Origin: Metridium senile
Lineage: Eukaryota; Cnidaria; Anthozoa; Actiniaria; Metridiidae
Assembly (NCBI GenBank): GCA_949775045.1
Contig: OX459099.1
Location: 6,702,139 to 6,766,138 of the forward strand
DNA length: 64,000 bases
Direction: 5' to 3'
Of this stretch, positions 1-10,103 are shown in pieces (within the stretch, counting starts at the first letter, position 1; every line of letters starts with the position of its first letter). The notes beneath the pieces are model-generated. The model was not told where the DNA came from. It saw only the letters and a list, made by a program, of their open reading frames with translations, and searched no databases. The translations under genes and the position numbers were made by a program.

Positions 1-656
1 TCAACATGGTTATCTCAAACCTGCATCAAGATAATCATCATTTTCATTATTATCTTCAATAGTTTTTTACTCTTTATTGAAGCTACTTGATTTTTTTTTA
101 CAACTTGGCAGGATATTTTTCTAAGCTTAGGGCCCTGGCAAACGGTTTCAACATTTGCTTCAACATCCGTTCGATTTTGAATTGCAATGTTTAAATGCTT
201 TTAAACTCTTTCAACATTCTTGAAACATGTTGAATCGATGTTCAATTGATGTTGAAAGAGTTTAAAAGCGTTTAAATATTGCCATTCAACAAAATCGGAT
301 GGATATTGAAGCAAATGTTGAAGCTGTTTGCCCGGGCCTTAAGCTGTATTTTTGTTTTTGTTGTTGGGTGGTCTTTAGTCCTCAGTCACTACAATGTCAT
401 TCTGCTTATTACTCATCACATTGGTTAAATGTTTTTACTACTTCAAAAATGGTGTTTTGGGGAGATCCATTTTTGGCTATTTTTTTAATATTATCATCAT
501 TATTGTTGTCATCATTATCATTGTGTCTAATTTGCATCATGATTATTGTAATATTGATATATAGTTAGTTCATTATTATTGTAATATTGATATATAGTTA
601 GTTCATTATTATTGTGATTTTGATATATAAATAGTTGATAGTAAATTGTGATGTAG
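1..656. other. Intron of EIF3D with a palindromic MITE
   Basis: No coding exon is recognisable here. The stretch precedes the acceptor TAG at 654-656 of the first visible EIF3D exon, so it should be intron. It contains a fold-back element at about 129-339 (listed separately) and short direct repeats of an ATTATTGTAATATTGAT-type sequence at about 543-620. Confidence 0.6.
129..339. mobile_element. Palindromic MITE, AGGGCCCTGGCAAAC ends
   Basis: The left end (GGGCCCTGGCAAACGG, then a motif with TTCAACATTTGCTTCAACATC) is matched in reverse complement by the right end (GCAAATGTTGAAGC, then TTTGCCCGGGCC). The inside is also self-complementary around TGTTGAATCGATG. There is no coding capacity. Class is unassigned. 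Confidence 0.6.
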
Positions 657-2666
657 GTACCGTAAGTGGGACCTTGGTGATGGTAATGCTGTTATAGTGA
701 GGTGTGAGCATGATGCTGTCATGCATGGACCAAAGGGAGAAGAAGCACTGATCAACATCAAAACATTAAATGAGTGGGATTCAAAGGTAACATTATTTGT
801 ATTGAACAGAAAAAATAGTCAATAGTGAAAACATATTTATGTAATGTTTTTAGACTGCAAAGCAGTCCATACTTTAATGCGAAAACTCCGATGAAGCAAG
901 TTGAAGTTTGATCGAATGAAATTCTGGCCACGAGAGAATGAGGAGAGGATGATAGTGAAGAAGGAGAGACGCGAAAAGTCGGCCTAGAATTCGTCCGATT
1001 GAACTTCAACTTGTTTCCTTTGAGTTTTCGAGCAAAAGCAGGGACTGTTTTGCAGTCTTTAATGTTTACAACATTAATGGTCATGTTGTATCAAGACATT
1101 TCAAGTTAAAACATATGTAAATCAAGACATATCAAGATTTACAACACTATGTTGTATCAGATTTACAAAACTCAGTTATGATTTCTTTTGTATTTTTTGA
1201 TGAATTATTAATAACATATTTATGTTTCTAGATTATTGGTGTGGACTGGCGTCAGAAACTAGACTCACAGCGTGGCGCTGTCCTTGCAACAGAGCTTAAA
1301 AACAACAGCTGTAAATTAGCAAAATGGACAGTATCCTCCATCTTGTCTGGTTCAGATTATCTTAAAATTGGGTATGTAATATGTACATATATGTATTTAT
1401 TTTACCTCACAAATATTCCTTTCAACTTTCAATGATAAGGTAGACATGCCTCAGAATGTTTCCCCTGTTTTGCAGACTAGGTTTCTTTGTCTAATACTTA
1501 ACAATATTTAACTAAATGAATGTATTCTATTGCAGATATGTTTCTCGTATGAATTTTGTGGATTCCTCCAAGCATGTTGTCCTAGGTACACAGCAGTTCC
1601 GTCCCAAGGAATTCGCAACTCAGATTGCATTGAATATGGACAATGCATGGGGAATATTCCGCTGTATTGTTGACATCTGTTTGAAACTACCTGAAGGAAA
1701 ATACATCATTGTCAAAGACCCTCAAAAGGTACAATGGATTTTAGCAATATTGGGTACCCTGTGTAATATAGAAACATTTCGTCTGTTTGGGTACCCTGTG
1801 TACTCTAATAGAAAACTTTTCGTCTGTTTGGGTACCCTGTGTACTCTTATGGAAACATTTCCTCTAGTTAGGCACCCTGTGTACTATAATAAAAACATTT
1901 CGTATAGTTGGGCACCCTGTGTACTATTATACAAACGTTCCGTCCTGTTGGGTACTGTTGGGTATACTACTATCTTACCCAGTTTTTTGGTTGGTTGGGT
2001 TCCCTGTCTGTGTGGTTACTCTGTGTAGTCTTATAGAAAATTGTTTTTGTCTGATTGTGTACTGTGTTTTTTTTTTTTTTTTCTGTTAAGTCTTACGAAA
2101 ACAGTTTTAAACTGGTTGGGAACCCTGTGTTATTCTTCCAGTGCAAGTTATATTTGGTAACTAAATCTGCTTATCTCTTTCTTATTTTCCAGGGCGTTAT
2201 TCGTATTTACGACATCCCCAACACCACCTTCGAAAGCAGTGATGATGATGCTGATGATGAGGACGATGATGATGAGGACGATGAAAAAGGTAACATTACA
2301 TCGTGATCATTATTGCTATGGTGATAATTAAAAATATTACTGCTATTTTTACGTTGATTATCATAATATTTATTGTCATTACTATACTCATTGCTGTCGT
2401 CATCATTATTAAAAATCTCATCGTTACTATAATCAATATCAGTCTAATAATGCTACTACTAATAGATGGACGTAGTGTTTACAAGTGTTGGCATTGTGAT
2501 GCTAATTTGCCAACCATTTTCACGATAGATTTTTTAATTTTCTTTGGTGTAATTACAATGGTTGGTTGGCAAAACAATAACAAAATATGTCTCTATACGT
2601 CCACCTGTAGCTGTCTCATACCTTGTATTAATGTATAATTTTCTTTATATTTCAGATAATGAATAA
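657..2666 (+). CDS. EIF3D: Eukaryotic translation initiation factor 3 subunit D, 3' part (5 exons)
   Basis: C-terminal part of eIF3d, the cap-binding subunit of the eIF3 complex. Exons inferred from GT-AG sites and frame: 657-786, 1232-1371, 1536-1728, 2193-2289 and 2656-2666, stop TAA at 2664-2666. The joined reading gives the family blocks [94 protein letters not shown] and [11 protein letters not shown], then an acidic Asp/Glu tail, all as in animal eIF3d. Exon phases agree at every junction. The 5' exons lie left of the window. Intron 657-side neighbours include a MITE (about 850-1058), and the intron 1729-2192 holds a roughly 47-bp tandem repeat. Identification is firm; the last 11-base exon rests on frame and splice sites only. 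Confidence 0.93.
850..1058. mobile_element. MULE-like MITE copy a (TTAGACTGC...GCAGTCT)
   Basis: Terminal inverted repeats AGACTGCAAAGCAGTCC and its complement at 1035-1058. It sits in an EIF3D intron. The flanks GTAATGTTT (left) and TTAATGTTT (right) agree at 8 of 9 bases, as a 9-bp target-site duplication would. Same family as the copies at 3238-3502 and 6459-6609. Confidence 0.65.
1745..1990. repeat. Intronic minisatellite, about 40-50 bp unit
   Basis: Five to six imperfect units built on GGGTACCCTGTGTA..T..TAGAAACATTTCGTCT lie inside the last long EIF3D intron. The array reads open in one frame by chance, but it starts after a good splice donor (1729), so it is not coding. Confidence 0.7.
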
Positions 2667-2889
2667 ACAGTCGATTTACTTCACGAGATACTGGTGATGA
2701 GAACTCATATCTAATACATTATTTTACCATCCTTAACTATTTCTAATCATTAGAAAATAGTGATAATTTTACCCAATATCATCGGTCACTCATGAATGTA
2801 AACTGGTTGTTTGTTCAATGAAAATTAAATCCATCAATACCTGCTATATGCTTTGGTAGTTCACGACTGTATTTCGTAGCTCAAGGAGC

Positions 2890-3158
2890 AAGGATGCATG
2901 GCACAGTTGGTTAGTGCGCGGCATTCTGTTCGAGAAGTCCCGAGTTCGATCCCTGTGACTTCACATCCTTGTTTCGACTTCTCTCCATTCCGTGTAGCTT
3001 TTTCAAGCTACTTAAAAGTAGCTTTAAATACCTGTAAAACGGAGCACTGATTGAGAGAGGAGAGTAAAATGAGCGCACCGTTGGCCTCAAGTTTATCAGT
3101 CTATTACTGTCACGAGTAACCGACGTTAAACAAGGTTCATTTACTTTTACTTTACGTA
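2890..3158 (+). mobile_element. tRNA-derived SINE
   Basis: The 5' head resembles a tRNA. It has an A box TGGCACAGTTGG (2899-2910, perfect to the TRGCNNAGYNGG consensus) and a B box GAGTTCGATCC (2942-2952). The acceptor strands GGATG/CATCC can pair (2892-2896 with 2964-2968). It continues into a non-tRNA body with a small CTTTTCAAGC-type hairpin, ending near GTTAAACAAGGTTCATTTAC and a TACTTT-rich tail. A working tRNA is unlikely because only part of the acceptor pairs. It lies just downstream of EIF3D. Confidence 0.7.
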
Positions 3159-3237
3159 TTCAAAATTGGCCACTTCGTTGTGAAGTGAGAACATTTCCGT
3201 CCACGATAGCAAAAAGGATTAGCCTTTATGCAGAGGT

Positions 3238-3502
3238 TAGACTGCGAACAGTCCCTACTTTTCCCTCCGGATTCCGGAAAACTAGAGAAAAATAATGATT
3301 TAAATAAAATACGGGAGAGAAGGGGAGGGTTGCTGAGAGAGGGAAAGTAGTTTTCCTGTCCCCTCGTTTTCCTGTCCCTCGTTTTCCTGTCCCCTCGTTT
3401 TCCTGTCCCCTCGTTTTCCTGTCCCCTCGTTTTCCTGTCCCCTCGTTTTCCTGTCCGTTTTCCTCGGAATCCGGAGGGAAAAGTAGGGACTGCTCGCAGT
3501 CT
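3238..3502. mobile_element. MULE-like MITE copy b with internal minisatellite
   Basis: Ends TTAGACTGCGAACAGTCC and its complement. A perfect 9-bp target-site duplication ATGCAGAGG flanks it (3229-3237 and 3503-3511). Between about 3352 and 3455 are tandem units of CCTGTCCCCTCGTTTT. The 9-bp duplication is typical of Mutator-like elements. Confidence 0.75.
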
Positions 3503-3851
3503 ATGCAGAGGCTGTAAGGGTTTTCGCGTGAAATCTTAAAAGTTTTAATTTTCTTGATCTGTGATAAGCATGTTCTATTAACGCCGTGAATCGTAAATTT
3601 TCTCGATTTTGAAGGTTTCTTAATTTCCCGTGAGTCGTGTCCGCCCTTTTTTAATTTTCGTGAACTGTGACCCCAAAACGCCACGTTTGCGATTAGCCAT
3701 TGTAAATATTATGGAAACCAGTCATTAAATGCAGACACAATACGTAAATACACCCTTTTGACGGGCGGATGGTTTTATATACTGCAATATTTACGTGATT
3801 TAGATAATGTTGGTGATAATGATTATGATTATGATGACGATTGTTAAGATG

Positions 3852-3964
3852 TAGCCTGAGAAAACAGACGTTCTTTCGCTCCTCGTCCCCCCGCGAAACT
3901 AACTTTTAACTCACTAGTTTCGCGGTGGGACGAGGAGCGAAAGAACGTCTGTTTTCTCAGGCTA
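3852..3964. mobile_element. Palindromic MITE, TAGCCTGAGAAAACAGACG ends
   Basis: Near-perfect fold-back of 113 bp; each arm reads TAGCCTGAGAAAACAGACG followed by TTCTTTCGCTCCTCGTCCC. The flanks GTTAAGATG and GTGAAGATG (8 of 9 bases alike) suggest a 9-bp target-site duplication. A degenerate relative lies at about 11095-11220. Confidence 0.7.
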
Positions 3965-4312
3965 GTGAAGATGATGATAGTTATGATGACATTGATGATG
4001 GAATTGATGATAGCGATGATGGTGGTTATGATGATATTGATGATGATGATGGAGTTGATGATGATGGTGGTTATGATGATATTGATGATGATGATGGTGG
4101 TGGTTATGATGATATTGATGATGATGATGATGATGGAATTGATGATAGCGATGATGGAATTGATGATAGTGATGATGATGGTGGTTATGTTGATATTGAT
4201 GATGATGATGGTGGTTATGATGATATTGATGATGATGGAATTGATGATGATGATGGATTTGATGATGGTGATGCTTATGATGTTTACTATAATGATTGGT
4301 GATAATGATATT
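3965..4312. repeat. GAT/GATGAT microsatellite region
   Basis: About 350 bp of imperfect GAT repeats with GGTTATGAT and GGAATTGAT interruptions. Two frames read open as Asp-rich and Met-rich strings. I see no splice sites or known protein, so it is treated as a microsatellite. Confidence 0.8.
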
Positions 4313-5070
4313 AATGTTGATGATGTTTATGATGATGATATTGTTTATGATGATGATGCTAATAACCGAAGAGATAATAGCAACAAAGATGATAACGTAA
4401 ATACCAAAATAGGTCTGAAATGTATAAATGTGTGTTGTCGTACTGATAACCCTTTATACCCAAACGATCATTTCAAACGATATGACATCCTGTAGTTATA
4501 GACCGTTCTAATTAGCGTCTTTGATCATCGTGGATGTTAAAAAGTGTTTTCCTGTTATTTTTTCACGCTATTGTTTTTGTATTTCCGACTGATCGAGACA
4601 AGCTGACCCATAGCTTTCCTCGGGCCTGGGGTTCAAGAGATTGAATTAAGTATTGGTGAGAGTTTGGCTGCGATTCAACAGAATGTCAAGCTAGTTTGCG
4701 CACAATAAACTACCAGTAACTACATCATATTCTTTGCAAAAATAAATTAATTGGATTGGGAACTGTTCCCAATATTAAATTGCAATATAACTTAATGAAA
4801 TAATTGATTGCATGCATGAATGAAAATGTTATATTTTCGTTCTATTTTCTCATAAACACCATTAACATGATTGATACAGTATTATCAAAGGTTGCGATCT
4901 TTATTGGTTTGTTCGCCGCTGGGCCTGTTTCTGTCAGTCATACTATTGCACCCTTTATTAACACTTCAAAACACTTAGTGTAGGAATGTGTTGAAGCACA
5001 TTTGATATGGTTTATCCCAGACATGCTAATATAGTTTAATACCTTGCCCCTCACGATACTGGCAACAATC
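4313..5070. other. Intergenic, nothing recognised
   Basis: Spacer between the GAT microsatellite and the first GILT gene. It contains the 5' flank and probable promoter of that gene, but no clear TATA box, repeat or RNA could be identified. Confidence 0.5.
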
Positions 5071-5763
5071 ATGTGGTTCTTGGTCGTCTTGATTCTTGCT
5101 CTCTCGCCTCTCTCTCTTGGCAGCGAGAACGCACCAAAAGTCAACTTTGAGCTATACTATGAAAGTCTGTGTCCTGACTGTCGTGAGTTCATTCTGCAGC
5201 AGTTGTTCCCTGCGTATCAGAAAGTTTCTGGGATCGTCAACCTTACGTTAGTTCCTTACGGGAACGCAGATGAATCGAAACACGCCGGACAATGGAAGTA
5301 TACTTGTCAACATGGGAAAGAAGAGTGCATCGGGAATATGATTGAAACTTGTGTCCTCCATATTGAAAAGAATATAACTGCGTCTCTACAGTTTGTTCAT
5401 TGCTTTGAGAAGAATATTGTTCAAGGAGAGAAAGTCGAGAACCCGTTGTCAGTGGCAGAACAGTGCGCTGAGGATCTTGATATGGACTATCCTCCCATCG
5501 AAGAATGCCAGAAGAGCGAGCTGGGCAACAAACTAGAACATGACATGGCGACTAAAACTAACGCACTAAGTCCACAACATCAGTACGTTCCTTGGGTGAC
5601 TCTTAATGGTGTACACACTGAAAAGATACAAGATCGAGCACAAGGGAACCTTTTGAAATTACTGTGTGAGACATATACAGGGACGAAACCATTACCGTGT
5701 CAAAATGTACACGAAGGTAGATGCTACAAGAATGCCAAGAACAAACAACACTTTGATGGTTAA
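5071..5763 (+). CDS. GILT: GILT-like thiol reductase 1 (single exon)
   Basis: Gamma-interferon-inducible lysosomal thiol reductase family (IFI30-like); members reduce protein disulfides in the endolysosome. 230 aa from the ATG at 5071 (an upstream in-frame TTG at 5044 is not a likely start). Residues 1-17 form a hydrophobic signal peptide. The active-site CXXC is CPDC at residues 34-37, after ELYYESL. The GILT signature CQHGKEECIGNMIETC is at 79-94, and NLTLVPYGNA and QYVPWVTLNG are also typical. A C-terminal basic extension follows the conserved LLKLLCETYTGTKPLPC block. The coding region has no intron, unlike the neighbouring EIF3D and FASN. A paralogue follows at 9430. Family assignment is firm; lysosomal location is inferred from the family. 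Confidence 0.93.
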   Translation: MWFLVVLILALSPLSLGSENAPKVNFELYYESLCPDCREFILQQLFPAYQKVSGIVNLTLVPYGNADESKHAGQWKYTCQHGKEECIGNMIETCVLHIEKNITASLQFVHCFEKNIVQGEKVENPLSVAEQCAEDLDMDYPPIEECQKSELGNKLEHDMATKTNALSPQHQYVPWVTLNGVHTEKIQDRAQGNLLKLLCETYTGTKPLPCQNVHEGRCYKNAKNKQHFDG

Positions 5764-6328
5764 GACTGATTAGGAAAACTCACGATATCAAAACGGCTAT
5801 TTTAAAAGAAGGTTTTAGTAACTAGAAGAGTAGTGTTCCTATGAACTGTTATTATTAGAGTGGTTGCCGGTCATAAACCTATGATACACTCTATAATAGC
5901 GTATTAGGGCTACAGTATTACACTCTATTTTTTTTTAGATAGTAGAGTGGTTGTCATAAACCCAGACTTGGTTGCACTCTATTGCTTCATCAGTTGTAAC
6001 ACTATAAAACTAGTGGAATAGACTTTGAATTATGTATAGTCCCACCCTGGGATTCCTTGCTGTCGATAGGCCAACTCCGGGTCCTAAAATCACCGTAATT
6101 TTAGGCGATTTTAGCAAAAAGCGATCTTGGGCGATCTTATGACCTGGAATAGGACTTGTCGATTGTTTCAGAATACATGGTTGTCATGAAACTACGAAAA
6201 ACAGTGGATTAAATGCACCTGTGGAAAGCACTTTGGCGTATTTGATTAATCGTGCTCTGTAGTTTTGCTTTTATTCATCAAGAACGAGGTATTGTCTCCT
6301 TTAATTGTATTTGATGTTTCTTGTTGAA
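5764..6328. other. 3' flank of GILT-like gene 1
   Basis: No gene seen. An AGAGTGGTTG..TCATAAAC phrase occurs twice (about 5858 and 5944). A short repeat with CTCCGGGTCCTAAAATCACCG and TTTTAGGCGATTTTAGC motifs at 6071-6140 recurs in fuller form at 42690-42840. Confidence 0.5.
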
Positions 6329-6690
6329 GGTTACACCTATACTTACAAGAATGTTGTCATACGAAAAAAGAACATTTGTATTTAGTGGGTTAGGAATAAA
6401 TTAAAGGTACAAAAGATGATCACCGAAGCTGAACTCTTTCCGCTTTTGTACTTTTAATTAGACTGCGAGCAGTCCCTACTTTTCCCTCCGAATTCAGAAA
6501 ATTTTAACTTTAATACTGAAACGAGCGAGCTCCGTGTTTTATTTAAATGCTCATTTTTCTCTCGTTTTCCTCGGAATCTGGAGGGAAAAGAAGGGACTGT
6601 TCGCAGTCTAACTTTTAATTTATTCCTTACACACTAAATACAAATGTTCTTTTTTCGTATGATAACTTTCTTGCAAATAGGTGTATGTCT
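6329..6690. mobile_element. Palindromic element split by a nested MITE
   Basis: The outer arms (6329-6412 and 6610-6690) are reverse complements, including TACACCTAT, CATACGAAAAAAGAACATTTG and TAGTG.GTTAGGAATAAATT. The inner 6460-6609 is a MITE of the AGACTGC family, so one element landed inside another. The spacer AAGATGATCACCGAAGCTG belongs to the older element. Confidence 0.65.
6459..6609. mobile_element. MULE-like MITE copy c (nested)
   Basis: Ends TTAGACTGCGAGCAGTCC and the complement GGGACTGTTCGCAGTCT. Flanked by ACTTTTAA on both sides (8 of 9 bases in the aligned 9-bp frame). Inserted into the palindrome 6329-6690. Confidence 0.7.
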
Positions 6691-6798
6691 ACATTTAATA
6701 TTTTGGTTATTTTCGCTCTGACTATTAGACCCCGTCTACACGGATCCGGATACTTTTGCAACCGAATACTAGCTTTTTTGATCCGAATCGGAGGGGAT

Positions 6799-7048
6799 TC
6801 ATTTTACTCTTATTTTCATAACCGAGTAATCTTGTAATGATGTTTACTGAACAGACACTTGTAAACTATACAATGGTATTATAAACAGCTGCCCATCACT
6901 GGTATTTTCGCTCTATTTAATAGAGGGGATTATTAGCCTCCATTTGGCCATGTTTACTTCATTTTACTCTTATTTTCATAACCGAGTAATCTTGTAATGA
7001 TGTTTACTGAATAGACACTTGTAAACTATACAATGGTATTATAAACAG
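6799..7048 (+). repeat. Direct repeat, about 90 bp, two copies
   Basis: 6799-6888 and 6959-7048 are almost identical (TTCATTTTACTCTTATTTTC through CAATGGTATTATAAACAG), separated by about 70 bp. The surrounding GACCCCGTCTACACGGATCC (6729) and GTCCACACGAATCC (7352) resemble ends of a degraded DNA transposon. Confidence 0.6.
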
Positions 7049-8197
7049 TGCACACCACGTATGGGTCATTCTTTTCTAACCGATGTACCTCTAATCAGAC
7101 TGCACCGTGTATTCAATGCCGATGAAGATCTTGATTGAAGTTTAAGTGACGATAGCGGTGCTTCTAAGACTACATATATAGAATAATTAAAGGTAAAACA
7201 TATAAAAACCGTGTAACAAGAGTTGGTACTCGTTTGGGAGGTGGCCAAATTGTTTTTAAAAATCCTCTGATGAAGTACTGACTTTGAAACGTAGAGACTC
7301 GGACCCCGTCTGATACTTTTGAAACCGCTTACTTTTTGATGCGAATCGGCCTATCGTCCACACGAATCCAGTGAATCCGGTCATTGGAAGATCCAGCAGC
7401 CTTGTGCAGGAAATGTTTTTGGTAAAAATGCAAAGACTTGTGTGGCGATTTTGGCTTGCACGAATTTTTTTTTCAAAATCTTCCCCCCCCCCCCCCCCCC
7501 CTCAAATATCAAATGGTCCGTCCCTTAATCGATCTTTTAAACAATTTAATTAAAAGTCGATAATTCCATTACTGCGACGATCATCACTCGGTGAGCTTCG
7601 GTGCGTTCTGATCATTGATTTAATCACGGCCCAGGTTTATCACATAATATCACTACTCCTTTTGAGCCTAAAGATTTTAAAAATGTGCCCCCTTTTGACT
7701 TCAATTAACTCTGTTTGCACTGAATAGTATTATTTAGTTACTATTTAATAGTAACAATCCTTCAGCCAGAGCAGTAGAGATCAAGAAACAATTGTGTTAT
7801 CAGTTTATTTGTCTGTCAATAACTGATATCAATGTTCGCATGTGTTTGATTAGCCTCGTCCGCAGGCTACTCCTTAGGGATTCCTTTGTTGAAGCCATCG
7901 GGATTCCTGTGTTGAAATATTTGGCTGGTAAGAACTGGGACGAGTTTTTCTTTTTCCTCACCACAGGAAGCCTGCAGAGGAGGCTGAGGCCCAGGGAGGT
8001 GAAGGGGTAGTTTCTTCTCCTCCCCTCTCCTCTTTCCCTCCCTTTGTCCCCTGCGGCCTGAAACTAAGGTTAAACATGAGAATCATTGCCGTGAAATATA
8101 AGTTAAAAATAATAAGGATATGAAATGAAGCTTGAAGAAATAGTGGTCAATTCCCCAATTCGTTTCGTCTCAGACCACAAATAATAGTTCCAAGTCG
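7049..8197. other. Intergenic, homopolymer tract only
   Basis: No gene or complete mobile element recognised. A run of 19 C occupies 7483-7501. The remainder is AT-rich unique sequence with short open frames lacking any recognisable protein feature. Confidence 0.5.
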
Positions 8198-8206
8198 AGG
8201 TTCGCG

Positions 8207-8317
8207 TACCCTGCGAGCAGAGATTTCTTTCTCTCTTTAATACCTGGAACGATGAGGAAAGAAAAGTTTCTTTTTCGTCGTTCTAGGTAAGAGAAAGGAA
8301 CCTCTGCTCGCAGGGTA
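8207..8317. mobile_element. 111-bp palindromic MITE, TACCCTGCGAGCAGAG ends
   Basis: Inverted termini TACCCTGCGAGCAGAG and CTCTGCTCGCAGGGTA enclose a self-complementary core with TTCTTTCTC/GAGAAAGGAA. A perfect 9-bp target-site duplication AGGTTCGCG lies at 8198-8206 and 8318-8326. This is a second family with the 9-bp footprint of Mutator-like elements. Confidence 0.8.
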
Positions 8318-8326
8318 AGGTTCGCG

Positions 8327-9040
8327 TTGCTGCGCATGATAACTTATAGTTTTGCTATGCGCATCAACTCGAACTTCGACTTTTATTAAAAGAATAAACT
8401 AATTATTCGTGGTCACTGAGCGGAACTGTGAAAATGATTATTACTTAAGTCAATTGATAATGCGATGTCTTTATTCTTGGCATCTCACAAAAGACTACTG
8501 TTTTCAACGTTAAACAAACAGCTTGATTTATGAATCACAAGGGACTGACCATGGTTTAATACGTAGAATGCTCGAGCCAAAATAAACAAATCAAAAGATA
8601 TGTTTATACTCACTCGACCAGAAACTTCGAAAACAAAGGAAACAATACATCGTTACAACTTTACTTGTCTCTAATAGACCTAATAGTGAGGCTAAAACTA
8701 TTTTACAGTAGCAATTTTACTTTATAAGATAATAAATATATATACCTGTTACGGGTAGAGTAAAGTGACAAGATATACGACCGGTTTCTGCTCAAAATCA
8801 ACTGTTTTATTAAAGTATTCTTACTCTTTTATACTTTTATATTATTGTTTCATAGTGAATATAGGTTATGTAACCCTATTGTATTACTGGTAATCCTAGT
8901 GTTATTGTTTCTTTATAGTGAATAGTAGGCCTATTATATTATTGCTAATCCTATTAAATGAACCTCTGTATAATTAATTGATAAGTCTCTAGAGATTCCT
9001 AACAATACCAAAGCATAGTTAATATTCAAAGTAGAAAAGT
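8327..9040. other. Intergenic, nothing recognised
   Basis: AT-rich sequence with no recognisable exon, RNA or element. The phrase TTATTGTTTC.TAGTGAATA occurs twice at about 8840 and 8900, probably a short local duplication. Confidence 0.45.
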
Positions 9041-9187
9041 AATAGCTGTTATTACAGTTATATGCAAATGATTTTGAACAATGGGTTGAAGTCGAGGTTT
9101 TCGGGCGAAAACAATAGGTTTGCCCGAAAGCCTCGATTTGAATCCATTGTTTGAAATCATTTGCATATATCTGTAATAACAGCTATT
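9041..9187. mobile_element. Palindromic MITE, AATAGCTGTTATTACAG ends
   Basis: 147-bp fold-back with arms AATAGCTGTTATTACAG, TATGCAAATGATTT and TCGAGG..TTCGGGC meeting near 9115. A half copy with the same left arm lies at 13681-13739. Confidence 0.7.
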
Positions 9188-9310
9188 TGTCATGGTGTGA
9201 CACGAGGTTTTTAATATCACGAGGACATCACGTACACAAACGGTGTTTAATACCTCCGGCATGACGAACACGCAGAGCTCACACAGTAGGTTTCAACAAG
9301 GAACAGTCAA

Positions 9311-9357
9311 GTGACTGTCACGAGTTGCTATTATATAACATACTGTACGTTATATAA
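9311..9357 (+). promoter_or_regulatory. Probable promoter of GILT-like gene 2: TATATAAG and GTGACTGTCAC palindrome
   Basis: TATATAAG at 9350-9357 lies about 75 bp before the ATG at 9430, a plausible TATA box. The 11-bp palindrome GTGACTGTCAC at 9311-9321 lies 30 bp further upstream. The same word recurs in the minisatellite downstream of the gene. No transcript start can be proven from sequence. Confidence 0.45.
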
Positions 9358-9429
9358 GATACAACTCTCTAGCAATCAAGTATACAACGAGACTCTCCTA
9401 CTTGGACGTGAGTCATAGCAAGCAACGTA

Positions 9430-10080
9430 ATGGCTTCGTTCGTAGTGTTCAGTGTTCTATTGGTTTGTTTACCTCTGTTTGCTACAACAGCACCAACAGC
9501 ATCGCCTGTCAATATTGCACTATACTATGAAAGCCTTTGCCCTGGATGTAGAGGTTTCATCGCTTCTCAGCTATACCCTACGTACACCAAGGTGGGCAGT
9601 ATCATGAATATTACACTAGTTCCATACGGTAATGCACAGGAGAAATGGGATGGCCAACAATGGAGATATACTTGTCAACATGGTGGAGCAGAATGTGTTG
9701 GTAACCTCATCGAGAGCTGTGCTATTTCAATTCTTGCCAACTTCTCGTCCTATTTCCCGTATATTCATTGTTTTGAGACCTACATCTCACCGTCAGACCC
9801 TAAGAAAGCAGCAGAGTACTGCGCTACTCATTTTAAGATTGATTACACGGCCATTGATAAATGTGCTAATGGGCCACAAGGGAACAAGTTGGAACATGAA
9901 ATGGCTGAGAAGACTAACGCTCTTGAACCACGTCATCAATATGTCCCCTGGATAACTATGAATGGCAAACACGACAATCATATAGAGAATGAAGCGACTG
10001 AGAACCTACTGAAGCTGGTTTGTGATAACTACAGGGGTACTAAACCTAGTGCTTGTACACAAAACGACAAGGTGTTTTAA
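9430..10080 (+). CDS. GILT: GILT-like thiol reductase 2 (single exon)
   Basis: Second member of the IFI30-like family, 216 aa. Signal peptide at residues 1-20. CXXC active site CPGC at 37-40 after LYYESL. Signature CQHGGAECVGNLIESC at 82-97, and conserved NITLVPYGNAQ, HCFE, GNKLEHEMAEKTNALEP and HQYVPWITMNGKH. It aligns along its length with the gene at 5071 but lacks that protein's basic C-terminal extension. The coding region is intronless. Both genes point the same way 3.7 kb apart, as expected for a tandem duplication. Disulfide reductase activity in endolysosomes is inferred from the family. Confidence 0.94.
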   Translation: MASFVVFSVLLVCLPLFATTAPTASPVNIALYYESLCPGCRGFIASQLYPTYTKVGSIMNITLVPYGNAQEKWDGQQWRYTCQHGGAECVGNLIESCAISILANFSSYFPYIHCFETYISPSDPKKAAEYCATHFKIDYTAIDKCANGPQGNKLEHEMAEKTNALEPRHQYVPWITMNGKHDNHIENEATENLLKLVCDNYRGTKPSACTQNDKVF

Positions 10081-10103
10081 GAACGCGTCCATATTCAATT
10101 AAA

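Noticed and set aside
1516..2028. A separate 170-codon gene
   Set aside because: It is an EIF3D exon read through its splice donor into an intronic minisatellite.
2892..2968. Functional tRNA gene
   Set aside because: A and B boxes are present but the acceptor pairs only in part and a SINE body follows.
3965..4495. Long open frames rich in Asp or Met
   Set aside because: They are readings of a GAT microsatellite with no splice sites or protein signature.
5044..5070. Upstream start of GILT-like gene 1
   Set aside because: The frame begins with TTG; the ATG at 5071 opens a proper signal peptide.
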